A stretch of 5,080 nt of DNA from Desulfovibrio sp. (GCA_028708195.1 JAQVZK010000189.1:1-5080), one strand, 5' to 3'. Shown: positions 1 through 5,048, counted from the stretch's first letter. Numbers and translations: made by a program. The notes: generated by a model from the letters alone, not told the origin.

Positions 1-471
1 TGTCCTTGCGGCTATTTTGGCGATCCCACGCACGAATGCAGTTGCCGCCCCGACCAGCGGGCCCGCTATCAGGCGCGCGTGTCGGGGCCCATGCTGGATC
101 GCATTGACGTGCATGTGGAGCTTCCGGCCGTACCCTATGCGGACTTGCGCCAAAGCCGGGCTGGCGAAAGTTCTGCCACCATGCGCCAAAGGGTGCTCGC
201 GGCCAGGGCCGTTCAGCGGCAACGCTATGGGGATGACGGCCCGCGCTGCAATGCGGAACTTTCTGGCGCACTGCTGGACGCCCATTGCGAGCTTGATTCT
301 GCCGGGCATGACTTGATGGAGGCGGCGGTAAACCGCCTGGCCCTGTCGGCCCGCGCCTGCGCCCGGGTGCTGCGCATGGCGCGCACCATTGCCGATATGC
401 AAGGGCAGGAACGCATAGACGTTGTTCATTTGGCTGAAGCCGTTTCTTTGCGGGTTCTGGACAGGGGGTAA
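1..471 (+). CDS. comM: ComM/YifB-family Mg-chelatase-like AAA+ ATPase, C-terminal part (5' end outside window)
   Basis: Open from the first base, this frame gives the last 156 residues of a protein usually about 500 long. It opens with CPCGYFGDP and two further cysteines (C13, C15), the cysteine-rich loop typical of this family. Next comes SGPMLDRIDVHVELP (residues 28-42), matching the family's conserved block before the C-terminal lid domain. Residues 55-156 match the Mg_chelatase_C helical domain, with an arginine-rich LSARACARVLRMARTIAD segment around 115-132 that probably carries the sensor-2 arginine. The Walker A and B motifs would lie upstream of the window. ComM homologues are hexameric helicases acting in branch migration during natural transformation in some bacteria; the role in a sulfate reducer is not established. 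The ATG at 79 is internal, because family-conserved residues precede it. A candidate terminator lies 83 nt past the TAA stop. Confidence 0.93.
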   Translation, partial: CPCGYFGDPTHECSCRPDQRARYQARVSGPMLDRIDVHVELPAVPYADLRQSRAGESSATMRQRVLAARAVQRQRYGDDGPRCNAELSGALLDAHCELDSAGHDLMEAAVNRLALSARACARVLRMARTIADMQGQERIDVVHLAEAVSLRVLDRG

Positions 472-553
472 ACCTGCGGGTTTGCGTAGGGGAAACCCCT
501 GGCTTTGGATTTGGATAATCCCGCGTTTTTTGCGGGGTTGCAGCAATGATGAC

Positions 554-584
554 GGGCGGGGTGCTTCTGGCAGCTCGCCCTTTT
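554..584 (+). terminator. Candidate intrinsic terminator of comM
   Basis: GGGCGGG (554-560) pairs with CTCGCCC (574-580) including one G-U pair. After one mismatch a further TGC/GCA closes a 5-base loop. The stem is followed directly by TTTT (581-584). It lies 83 nt after the comM stop, on the same strand. The U tract is short, so termination may be partial. Confidence 0.6.
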
Positions 585-740
585 AGCGTGGTGCCCTGTG
601 CGGGAGCGCGCATTGCGTGGGTGGGGGCTGCCTGTGCGTCGTGCAATGCCCTGTTCCCCTTCCTTTTTTCAAAAGGGTCCCTTCCCCACAAAAAACAGCA
701 ACGTACCAATTAGTCCCTCTCCCTCAAAGCACAGCGGCGC

Positions 741-778
741 ATAAACGTAAACGGGCTGCCCTTGCGGGCAGCCCGTTT
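741..778 (-). terminator. Strong intrinsic terminator of the TSUP permease operon
   Basis: A perfect 13-bp inverted repeat (749-761 with 766-778) encloses a 4-base loop. It begins 22 nt after the TAA stop of the minus-strand gene ending at 801. Read on the minus strand, the GC-rich core ends in TTT and runs on into a T-rich stretch (ACGTTTATG). The + strand side has only TTT followed by GA, so it may also weakly stop transcription from the comM side. Confidence 0.88.
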
Positions 779-800
779 GAAGCGCCGATTCAGGGGGCGT

Positions 801-1532
801 TTAGCTTTCCTGCTTTACCTTGGACTTGGTCATGGCCAGGCCGATACCTTCGAAGAGTTCAAAGATAGCAAAGCCGTACCACAGGGTATAGAGCACATAG
901 AAGATGAGCATGGCGCTCATGAGAATGAGGTGTTCAGACACCTTGGCTGGCGGCACGCTGAAGAAGTTGTTGCCTGGTTCGATAGCGCGGCGGATTACGT
1001 TGTCCACGACCTGGGCTTCAGCAATCTTCTGCTGCTTTTGCAGTTCCTTGATGCTGGGTGAGAGCACGTACCACCACGCAGCCGCAACCTTGAGTGCGGG
1101 CTCGCCGTTGTACTTCTGCGCAACGGCATCGGCGTCGTTGTTGTACAGGTTGTTGGCGTCATCGGTGGCCGAGGTCAGGATGGTGCCGAGGTTGCCAGAG
1201 AAGCTGACCTTGCCATCTTCAACGCGCACATCGGTAGCGCCGGACTTTTCAAGCACCATCGCGGCCAGGGGGGCCAGATCGGCTTTCTTGAGCTTGACGC
1301 TGAGCTGAACAGCCTTGCCTTCCACAGTCTTGACGCTGCTGCGCACACCGGGAATGAAGTATGAAGAGCCCTTGGACAGTTCGTTGAACACGTTGTCGGC
1401 GTACTGCAGACCGGTCACATGATTACCAAGCTCATCCTTCATAAGGGGCATGAGCATGACCACGAATAAAACAAAGAACGAAATCAGCAGCAGGCAACCA
1501 CGAAAAAAGGGTGTTTTAGCATGTATGAGCAT
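801..1532 (-). CDS. Uncharacterised two-TM membrane protein with large extracytoplasmic domain, partner of the TSUP permease
   Basis: I do not recognise a named family for this 243-residue protein. Its short N-terminus (MLIHAKTPFFR) precedes a strongly hydrophobic helix at about 12-31, probably an uncleaved signal anchor. Residues 32-200 are soluble and probably periplasmic. Within them, 66-115 looks like strand-helix-strand-strand (AVQLSVKL, then DLAPLAAMVLEKSGA, then DVRVEDG and KVSFSGNLG), and 120-200 is mostly helical. A second membrane helix follows at about 201-224, then a basic cytoplasmic tail (TKSKVKQES). The positive-inside pattern fits both ends in the cytoplasm. The ATG lies 2 nt after the stop of the upstream permease gene and is preceded by GGGGAGG (1540-1546), whose SD lies inside the permease's last codons, which implies translational coupling. 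An accessory or sensing subunit of the permease is the natural inference; no catalytic motif is visible. Confidence 0.88.
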   Translation of the reverse strand: MLIHAKTPFFRGCLLLISFFVLFVVMLMPLMKDELGNHVTGLQYADNVFNELSKGSSYFIPGVRSSVKTVEGKAVQLSVKLKKADLAPLAAMVLEKSGATDVRVEDGKVSFSGNLGTILTSATDDANNLYNNDADAVAQKYNGEPALKVAAAWWYVLSPSIKELQKQQKIAEAQVVDNVIRRAIEPGNNFFSVPPAKVSEHLILMSAMLIFYVLYTLWYGFAIFELFEGIGLAMTKSKVKQES

Positions 1533-1534
1533 AA

Positions 1535-2797
1535 TCAGGCCTCCCCTCTGAGCTTGCCAAGATTAAGGAAGAACTTGCTGAAAACCCAGACACCGAAGAA
1601 CGCCACAACGACCCAAAAGACGACGTTGCCCACGCTTTCGATAATGCCCACAATTTTTGGCGACCAGTTCAGCACTTCCATTTCCACCAGCTTTTTGGGC
1701 AGGGTGGCGGCACGGTTGATAAAACCGGCAATGATGGAGATGGCGTAGAAGCCGCGGATGTGGATGCCCTTAACCACCTTGGTGGTCAGAGCGCCAACCT
1801 GGATGCCAAGCAAGGAGCCGAGCAGCATGCCGATGGCCAGAGTGTAGAACACATAGCCGTAAATGGCGTACTGGCCAATGGCGGCAAAACCGGCGGTAAA
1901 GATAATCTGCAGAATGTCGGTGCCCACTGTGGTCATTGAGGACACGCCAAAGATGTACACGAACATGGGGAAGGTGACGAAGCCGCCGCCCACGCCCATA
2001 ATGGCGGCCAAAAGGCCCACGAACACGCCGCCCGCGGCGACGATCCAGCCAGAAATACGGCGGCCGCCAGGCACGAGGTCTTCATCAAAGGAGATCATGG
2101 GGGGCACGCGCAGGCCCTGAAGCTTAATGGCGAGGCTGGTCATGCCGGAGCTGCCGCCGTGGGCGTCCTGGCTTGCTGCAGCGCCGCCGCGCGAGCTCTT
2201 CAAAAAGTCAAACAAGGCATAGAAACCAAGAAAACCTAACAAAACAGCATAGATACTACTAATAAACAATTCTGAAAGCAGGGGGTCGGCGTTATAAAGG
2301 CCTTTATTGATGGCCCCGCCGATGAAGGTGCCAACAACCGATCCGCACAAAAACGCAACAGCCAGTTTGCCTGACACGTTGCCGAGTTTTTTGTGAACGG
2401 TTGTGCCCATGATGGCTTTGGCGAAAATGTGGAACAGGTCAGTGCCCACCGCCAGGATGCCTTTGACGCCCACGGCCATTAGTGCCGGGGTAATGATGAA
2501 GCCGCCACCAGCACCAATACACCCCGTGATGAGGCCGGCGGCAAGGCCCACTGCTATGGACGCTACAAAAATGTTGGTGGTGTAGAAGGCGGGCGCATAG
2601 GCGGTTTTGCCGCCCAGCATTTCATGGTACTCATAAGCTTCTGCAATACAACCCGCAAGAATCGGAACCGCCAATGCCAGAATCAGCAGCATTTTTTTGC
2701 GGTTTTTGAGAATGGAGGTTGATACCTCCAGATCCCACTTTGCGTAGGCTTGTGAGCCGCTCAGCAGAAACTCATACACTTGTCTGCCAAAACTCAT
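1535..2797 (-). CDS. TSUP (TauE/SafE) family permease, long form; probable sulfur-oxyanion or organosulfonate transporter
   Basis: This 420-residue integral membrane protein has the internal duplication diagnostic of TSUP permeases. Half one carries GCIGAGGGFIITPAL (92-106) then AVGTDLFHIF (116-125); half two carries IMGVGGGFVTFPMF (266-279) then TVGTDILQIIF (290-300). Glycine-rich re-entrant segments and GTD motifs therefore recur about 174 residues apart. An extra N-terminal part, a hydrophilic 1-34 plus a helix at about 36-53 after KNRKK, makes it longer than the usual ~250-residue members. A polar linker (200-247) separates the halves and the last helix is at about 384-408. Family members move sulfite, sulfate, sulfoacetate, taurine-derived sulfonates or similar anions across the inner membrane; the substrate and direction here are unknown. 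The frame is open to an ATG at 2869, but the ATG at 2797 is chosen because GGAGGAG sits just upstream. It is first gene of a two-gene operon. Residues 173-193 use AT-rich codons unlike the rest. Confidence 0.92.
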   Translation of the reverse strand: MSFGRQVYEFLLSGSQAYAKWDLEVSTSILKNRKKMLLILALAVPILAGCIAEAYEYHEMLGGKTAYAPAFYTTNIFVASIAVGLAAGLITGCIGAGGGFIITPALMAVGVKGILAVGTDLFHIFAKAIMGTTVHKKLGNVSGKLAVAFLCGSVVGTFIGGAINKGLYNADPLLSELFISSIYAVLLGFLGFYALFDFLKSSRGGAAASQDAHGGSSGMTSLAIKLQGLRVPPMISFDEDLVPGGRRISGWIVAAGGVFVGLLAAIMGVGGGFVTFPMFVYIFGVSSMTTVGTDILQIIFTAGFAAIGQYAIYGYVFYTLAIGMLLGSLLGIQVGALTTKVVKGIHIRGFYAISIIAGFINRAATLPKKLVEMEVLNWSPKIVGIIESVGNVVFWVVVAFFGVWVFSKFFLNLGKLRGEA

Positions 2798-2800
2798 ACT

Positions 2801-2807
2801 CTCCTCC
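2801..2807 (-). promoter_or_regulatory. Shine-Dalgarno site fixing the TSUP permease start
   Basis: On the minus strand GGAGGAG is followed by AGT and then ATG (2795-2797). The GGAGG core is 5 nt from the start codon. No comparable site was seen before the upstream in-frame ATG at 2869, so the extra 24 residues in the longer frame are probably untranslated leader. Confidence 0.88.
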
Positions 2808-2914
2808 AATACGATTGTGGCCGGCCAACGGCCGTAAGTCATGGCCCCAACAATGACATGTACGGGCACATATGGCTGCGCGGCGCGCCCCGGTGCAGCC
2901 TTGTGTCTCTAACT

Positions 2915-2948
2915 AGGCGTTTTTTAAACAAAAAAAATAAAAACGCCT
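2915..2948. repeat. 10-bp inverted repeat with A/T-tract loop in the permease leader
   Basis: AGGCGTTTTT (2915-2924) is the exact reverse complement of AAAAACGCCT (2939-2948). The 14-base centre is nearly all A on the + strand (T on the minus strand). It lies 118 nt upstream of the permease ATG. It could be an operator, an RNA hairpin in the 5' leader, or a bent-DNA element; the sequence does not decide between these. Confidence 0.75.
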
Positions 2949-3020
2949 GTCTTTTCCCATACACCCAATAACCGTGACATATTATTTTGTGTTTGTAAAA
3001 GAAATTTATCACGAGCGGAC

Positions 3021-3041
3021 GGTTTTCGTGTCTTTACAGGG
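3021..3041 (-). repeat. Imperfect direct repeat, copy B (permease-proximal)
   Basis: On the minus strand this reads TCCCTGTAAAGACACGAAAACC. It matches copy A (3127-3150) in CCCTGTAAA and in CACGAAA-ACC, differing by a 3-nt and a 1-nt indel. The TGTAAA within it is also the -10 element of the candidate promoter at 3033-3061. Confidence 0.55.
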
Positions 3042-3061
3042 ATTAAATAGCACCTTTTCAA
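3033..3061 (-). promoter_or_regulatory. Candidate sigma-70-type promoter for the permease operon
   Basis: On the minus strand TTGAAA (3056-3061) and TGTAAA (3033-3038) are separated by 17 nt, matching the -35 and -10 consensus at 5 of 6 and 4 of 6 positions. Transcription would start near 3026 and give a leader of about 230 nt that includes the inverted repeat at 2915-2948. In AT-rich DNA such matches arise by chance, so this is tentative. Confidence 0.35.
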
Positions 3062-3082
3062 GGTTATTTTGAATCAGCTCGC

Positions 3083-3101
3083 CCTGAGGTTTGCACTCAG
3101 G
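3083..3101. repeat. Small hairpin, 6-bp stem and 7-base loop
   Basis: CCTGAG (3083-3088) pairs with CTCAGG (3096-3101) around GTTTGCA. On the + strand it is followed by an A-rich run and on the minus strand by GC-rich DNA, so it lacks the U tract of a terminator in either direction. It lies between the two copies of the direct repeat. Confidence 0.5.
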
Positions 3102-3126
3102 AACAAAAAATCGCACCTCTTTGCTT

Positions 3127-3150
3127 GGTTTCGTGTGAATTTTACAGGGG
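3127..3150 (-). repeat. Imperfect direct repeat, copy A (distal to permease)
   Basis: The minus strand reads CCCCTGTAAA, then ATT, then CACACGAAACC. It lies 106 nt from copy B at 3021-3041 in the same orientation. A weak -35-like TTTTCA lies 17 nt upstream of its TGTAAA, so the two copies could be paired promoter -10 regions or a shared protein-binding site. Confidence 0.5.
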
Positions 3151-3180
3151 TATCGTGTTATTGTGAAAAAATACGCAGAG

Positions 3181-3218
3181 TTATTTTTTGGCAAGCCCCT
3201 GGCTTTGCCCAAAAATAA
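3181..3218 (-). repeat. Stem-loop spanning the stop codon of the YkgJ-like gene
   Basis: TTATTTTT (3181-3188) pairs with AAAAATAA (3211-3218); after one mismatch GGCAA (3190-3194) pairs with TTGCC (3205-3209), and GCC/GGC (3195-3197, 3201-3203) closes a 3-base loop with one bulged base. The TAA stop (3181-3183 on the minus strand) lies in the 3' arm. The A and U tracts lie within the arms and no U tract follows, so it is not a classical terminator. It may protect the 3' end of the mRNA. Confidence 0.6.
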
Positions 3219-3954
3219 CCAGTTCCAGCCAGTCCAGGGCAAAGTCCAGGGCCGCTGCGTCCCCTTTCTGGCTGTCTTCCATAATGGCTGTTTTGCGTGT
3301 TTCGCTCACGTCAACATGGCTGAAAATTTTCATGGCGTTGATGAGTTCGCGGAATTTGTCGAGTTGAAAGAGGCAAAGCACGGTTGTGGTGGCCATGCGT
3401 GCCTCCAGCGGCTTGCCGGTAGCGCGTACCAGGGCCATGAGGCGCATGTAGCGGTCATTGGCCTCGTTAAAGGGCCGCAGTTCTTCGTTTTTCATCCACT
3501 GGTGGGGGGTGCGGCTGGTGCCCTTGTCAAAGCCGTGGCAATGCGATTCGCGCACAATAAAAAAGCGTTCGGCTATGCCGTCGGCGGCCATTTTTGTGCC
3601 ACGTCCGATGGGGTAATAGCGGCAGGCACCGGGCCTGTCCTCGTAAACAGAGCAGCCCGCAGGCGTCACAAAGGGGCAGGGTTCTTCAGGTCCATCCAGC
3701 ATGCGCAGCATGGGCAGGGGAAAACCCGTGTCGGGAAAGGTGCGCAGCGTAGTGAAGGTGTTGAGAAAATTTTCGCTGCTCATGCCAAGGTTCCTGCGCA
3801 GGCGCGAAATATCATAGGGGGTGAGCGGCAGGGTAAGCTCCGCACAGCAGCGATTGAAGCAGGGCACATCGGGGTTGCAGTCGAAGCAGAACGTTTCGTT
3901 CGGGCCAAGCTCGGGCAGATTGTCAATAAATTCGCGGCTGGCGTCATTGCTCAT
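3181..3954 (-). CDS. YkgJ-family (CxxCxxCC) cysteine-cluster protein, putative Zn/Fe-binding
   Basis: A 257-residue soluble protein with the layout of the YkgJ/CxxCxxCC domain (PF03692-type). The first cluster is C23, C26, C32, C36, C37, followed by LPLTPYDISRLRRNLGMS (42-59). The second part is CPFVTPAGCSVYEDRPGACR (93-112) with C93, C101 and C111, then YYP, and a lone C139. These eight or nine cysteines are presumed to bind zinc or an iron-sulfur cluster; family members have no settled biochemical role. Residues 150-257 are mainly helical with only one more cysteine and may be a separate domain. No signal peptide or membrane helix is seen, so it is cytoplasmic. The frame is open to an ATG at 4068, but AAGGAG five nt before the ATG at 3954 decides the start; the extra 38 residues would overlap the hisG terminator. 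The hisG terminator upstream implies its own promoter. Confidence 0.9.
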   Translation of the reverse strand: MSNDASREFIDNLPELGPNETFCFDCNPDVPCFNRCCAELTLPLTPYDISRLRRNLGMSSENFLNTFTTLRTFPDTGFPLPMLRMLDGPEEPCPFVTPAGCSVYEDRPGACRYYPIGRGTKMAADGIAERFFIVRESHCHGFDKGTSRTPHQWMKNEELRPFNEANDRYMRLMALVRATGKPLEARMATTTVLCLFQLDKFRELINAMKIFSHVDVSETRKTAIMEDSQKGDAAALDFALDWLELVIFGQSQGLAKK

Positions 3955-3959
3955 AAGGG

Positions 3960-3965
3960 CTCCTT
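3960..3965 (-). promoter_or_regulatory. Shine-Dalgarno site fixing the YkgJ-like gene start
   Basis: AAGGAG on the minus strand is followed by a 5-nt spacer (CCCTT) and ATG (3952-3954). The longer reading from 4068 would include the hisG terminator in its coding sequence and has no family-like residues in its first 38 positions, so the shorter start is preferred. Confidence 0.87.
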
Positions 3966-3991
3966 GATATGGACGGGGATTGCGGGCGGTG

Positions 3992-4006
3992 CTGTTGCCG
4001 CAACAG
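3992..4006. promoter_or_regulatory. 15-bp perfect palindrome upstream of the YkgJ-like gene (candidate operator)
   Basis: CTGTTGC (3992-3998) and GCAACAG (4000-4006) are exact reverse complements around a single central base. A direct repeat GGCGGTG lies immediately to the left (3985-3991) and overlaps the right edge (4006-4012). The palindrome lies between the hisG terminator and the SD of the YkgJ-like gene, 26 nt upstream of that SD. The one-base centre suits a dimeric repressor site better than an RNA hairpin. The regulator is unknown. Confidence 0.5.
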
Positions 4007-4028
4007 GCGGTGTGAGGGGGGAGAAGAG

Positions 4029-4059
4029 AAAAAGCGGCCCGCGCTTTTGCGCAGGCCGC
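4029..4059 (-). terminator. Strong intrinsic terminator of hisG
   Basis: On the minus strand GCGGCCTGCGC (4049-4059) pairs with GCGCGGGCCGC (4034-4044) as an 11-bp stem with one U-G wobble, around an AAAA loop. TTTTT (4029-4033) and a pyrimidine-rich stretch follow directly. It starts 14 nt after the hisG stop and separates the his genes from the YkgJ-like gene. Confidence 0.93.
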
Positions 4060-4073
4060 CGTGTTCATATGGA

Positions 4074-4967
4074 TTAGATGACCTTGTTCAGGGCGAATTC
4101 AATAATGCCCTCGGCTCCGGCCTCACGCAGACGCGGGATAAGGTCGCGCACCACGCCAATCTGCACGACAGATTCAACAGAAAGCCATTTTTCGTCCCGC
4201 AGGGGGGAAACCGTGGGGGAGTTGAGCGAAGGCAGCATTTCCAAAATGTTCGCAAGGTTGTCCGCCGGGGCGTTCATTTTGAGGGCCACCAGATTTTCAG
4301 CGCGCAGGGCACCTTGCAGCAGCAGGTCAAGCTGTTCGATCTTGGCGCGCTTGCGCGGGTCGGCCCAGGCGTCCTTGTTGGCAATGAGCACGGGGTAGGA
4401 AATCATGACTTCGTCAATAATACGCAGCCCGTGTGCGCGGATGGTCGTGCCGGTTTCGGTCACTTCCACAATGCCGTCAGCAAGGCCTTCCACAACCTTG
4501 GCTTCGGTAGCGCCCCAGGAGTAAAAGACATCCACATTCACACCAGCTTTTTCAAAATACCGGCGGGTCATGCCTTCGAGCTCGGTGGCAATGCGTTTGC
4601 CTGCCAGGTCGGCGGCGGTACGGTAGGGGGCATCGCCTGCCACGGCCAGTACCCAGCGACAAGGCCGGTTGGAGGTCTTGGAGTACACAAGGTCAGAGAC
4701 GTGCACGACCTTGTGGTCGTGGTTGCGCTCGGTAAGCCAGTCAAGCCCCGTGATGCCCACGTCCAGCACGCCTGCTTCAATATAGCCGCCGATTTCCTGC
4801 ACGCGGCACAAGGAGGCCGTTATTTCGGGGTCGTTGATATCTGGAAAATAGTTGCGCGTATGCTTGCGGATTTTCCAGCCCGCGCGTTCAAAAAGATTGA
4901 TGGTGGCTTCTTCCAGCGAGCCCTTGGGCACGCCGAGCTTGATGATGGGGGTAGTTTCCGCGCTCAT
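4074..4967 (-). CDS. hisG: ATP phosphoribosyltransferase, long (histidine-regulated) form
   Basis: HisG joins ATP and PRPP to make phosphoribosyl-ATP, the first committed step of histidine synthesis, in the cytoplasm. The 297-residue length matches the long form that carries its own C-terminal regulatory domain and needs no HisZ. Visible marks are the N-terminal KLGVPKGSLEEATINLFERAG (10-30), DVGITGLDWL (69-78), ATELEGMTRRYFEKAGV (127-143), and the PRPP-binding signature EGLADGIVEVTETGTTIRAHG (160-180). The acidic residue before the loop is E169, where many short forms have D. Residues 225-297 form the ACT-like histidine-binding domain, so feedback inhibition by histidine is expected from family knowledge. 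The ATG at 4967 has AAGGA 9 nt upstream (4977-4981). It lies 81 nt downstream of hisI on the same strand and ends at a strong terminator. Confidence 0.97.
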   Translation of the reverse strand: MSAETTPIIKLGVPKGSLEEATINLFERAGWKIRKHTRNYFPDINDPEITASLCRVQEIGGYIEAGVLDVGITGLDWLTERNHDHKVVHVSDLVYSKTSNRPCRWVLAVAGDAPYRTAADLAGKRIATELEGMTRRYFEKAGVNVDVFYSWGATEAKVVEGLADGIVEVTETGTTIRAHGLRIIDEVMISYPVLIANKDAWADPRKRAKIEQLDLLLQGALRAENLVALKMNAPADNLANILEMLPSLNSPTVSPLRDEKWLSVESVVQIGVVRDLIPRLREAGAEGIIEFALNKVI

Positions 4968-5011
4968 GGGCTTGTTTCCTTATCCGCCATAGACTTTTTT
5001 GGGGTCACAGA

Positions 5012-5034
5012 CCTGCGGAGCGCATTCCCGCAGG
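5012..5034 (-). repeat. Hairpin in the hisI-hisG spacer
   Basis: CCTGCGG (5012-5018) and CCGCAGG (5028-5034) form a perfect 7-bp GC-rich stem with a 9-base loop, 15 nt after the hisI stop. On the minus strand it is followed by GTGACCCCAAAAAAG rather than a U tract, so it is not a typical intrinsic terminator. It could be an mRNA processing or stability element within the his transcript. Confidence 0.55.
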
Positions 5035-5048
5035 CGGCCGTCATTCCA

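Larger units (their letters stand above)
472..800. other. Convergent non-coding spacer between comM and the permease operon
   Basis: About 330 nt with no credible gene. It holds the + strand terminator at 554-584 and the minus-strand terminator at 749-778. Smaller inverted repeats are AGGGG-AAA-CCCCT (488-500), CCCGC/GCGGG around a T-rich loop (520-536) and GCATTGC/GCAATGC (610-616 and 643-649). Bases 651-735 are pyrimidine-rich on the + strand, with runs of C and T. Open frames crossing this part run into the downstream gene antisense and show no family signature. Confidence 0.7.
2798..3180. other. AT-rich non-coding leader/promoter region upstream of the permease operon
   Basis: This 383-nt region lies between the stop of the YkgJ-like gene and the permease start, both on the minus strand. 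It holds no credible gene. From right to left on the minus strand it contains two copies of a ~22-nt repeat (3127-3150 and 3021-3041), a hairpin (3083-3101), a possible promoter (3033-3061), an inverted repeat with a poly-A/poly-T loop (2915-2948), and the permease SD. The final ~90 nt before the start codon are GC-rich, in contrast to the AT-rich upstream part. No intrinsic terminator for the YkgJ-like gene was recognised, so some read-through into the permease operon is possible. Confidence 0.65.

Noticed and set aside
496..507. The 12-mer CCCCTGGCTTTG occurs here and again at 3196-3207.
   Set aside because: The flanks differ entirely, one copy is coding and the other intergenic; a single short match is best read as chance.
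617..1061. Two overlapping + strand frames (617-868 and 762-1061) that might be small genes in the convergent spacer.
   Set aside because: Both run across the 749-778 terminator and antisense into the minus-strand gene, and neither has an SD or a family-like sequence.
2798..2869. A 24-residue N-terminal extension of the TSUP permease from an ATG at 2869.
   Set aside because: GGAGGAG directly precedes the ATG at 2797 and no SD-like site was seen before 2869; the extension does not look like permease sequence.
2993..3012. TTGTAAAA-n4-TTTATCAC, similar to a Rex redox-repressor site.
   Set aside because: The right half matches the expected mirror of the left half poorly, and such near-matches are common in AT-rich DNA. 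It is too weak to list.
3009..3242. A 77-codon minus-strand frame overlapping the end of the YkgJ-like gene.
   Set aside because: It starts at a TTG inside another gene in a different frame, shows no SD and has no recognisable protein features.
3955..4068. A 38-residue N-terminal extension of the YkgJ-like protein from an ATG at 4068.
   Set aside because: It would encode protein across the hisG terminator and the palindrome, and AAGGAG before the ATG at 3954 gives a clear internal start.
3163..4077. A 304-codon + strand open frame antisense to the YkgJ-like gene, with a GTG start.
   Set aside because: The minus-strand frame carries a complete cysteine-cluster domain and a strong SD. The + frame has no family signature and runs through the hisG terminator, so it is a shadow of GC-rich coding DNA.
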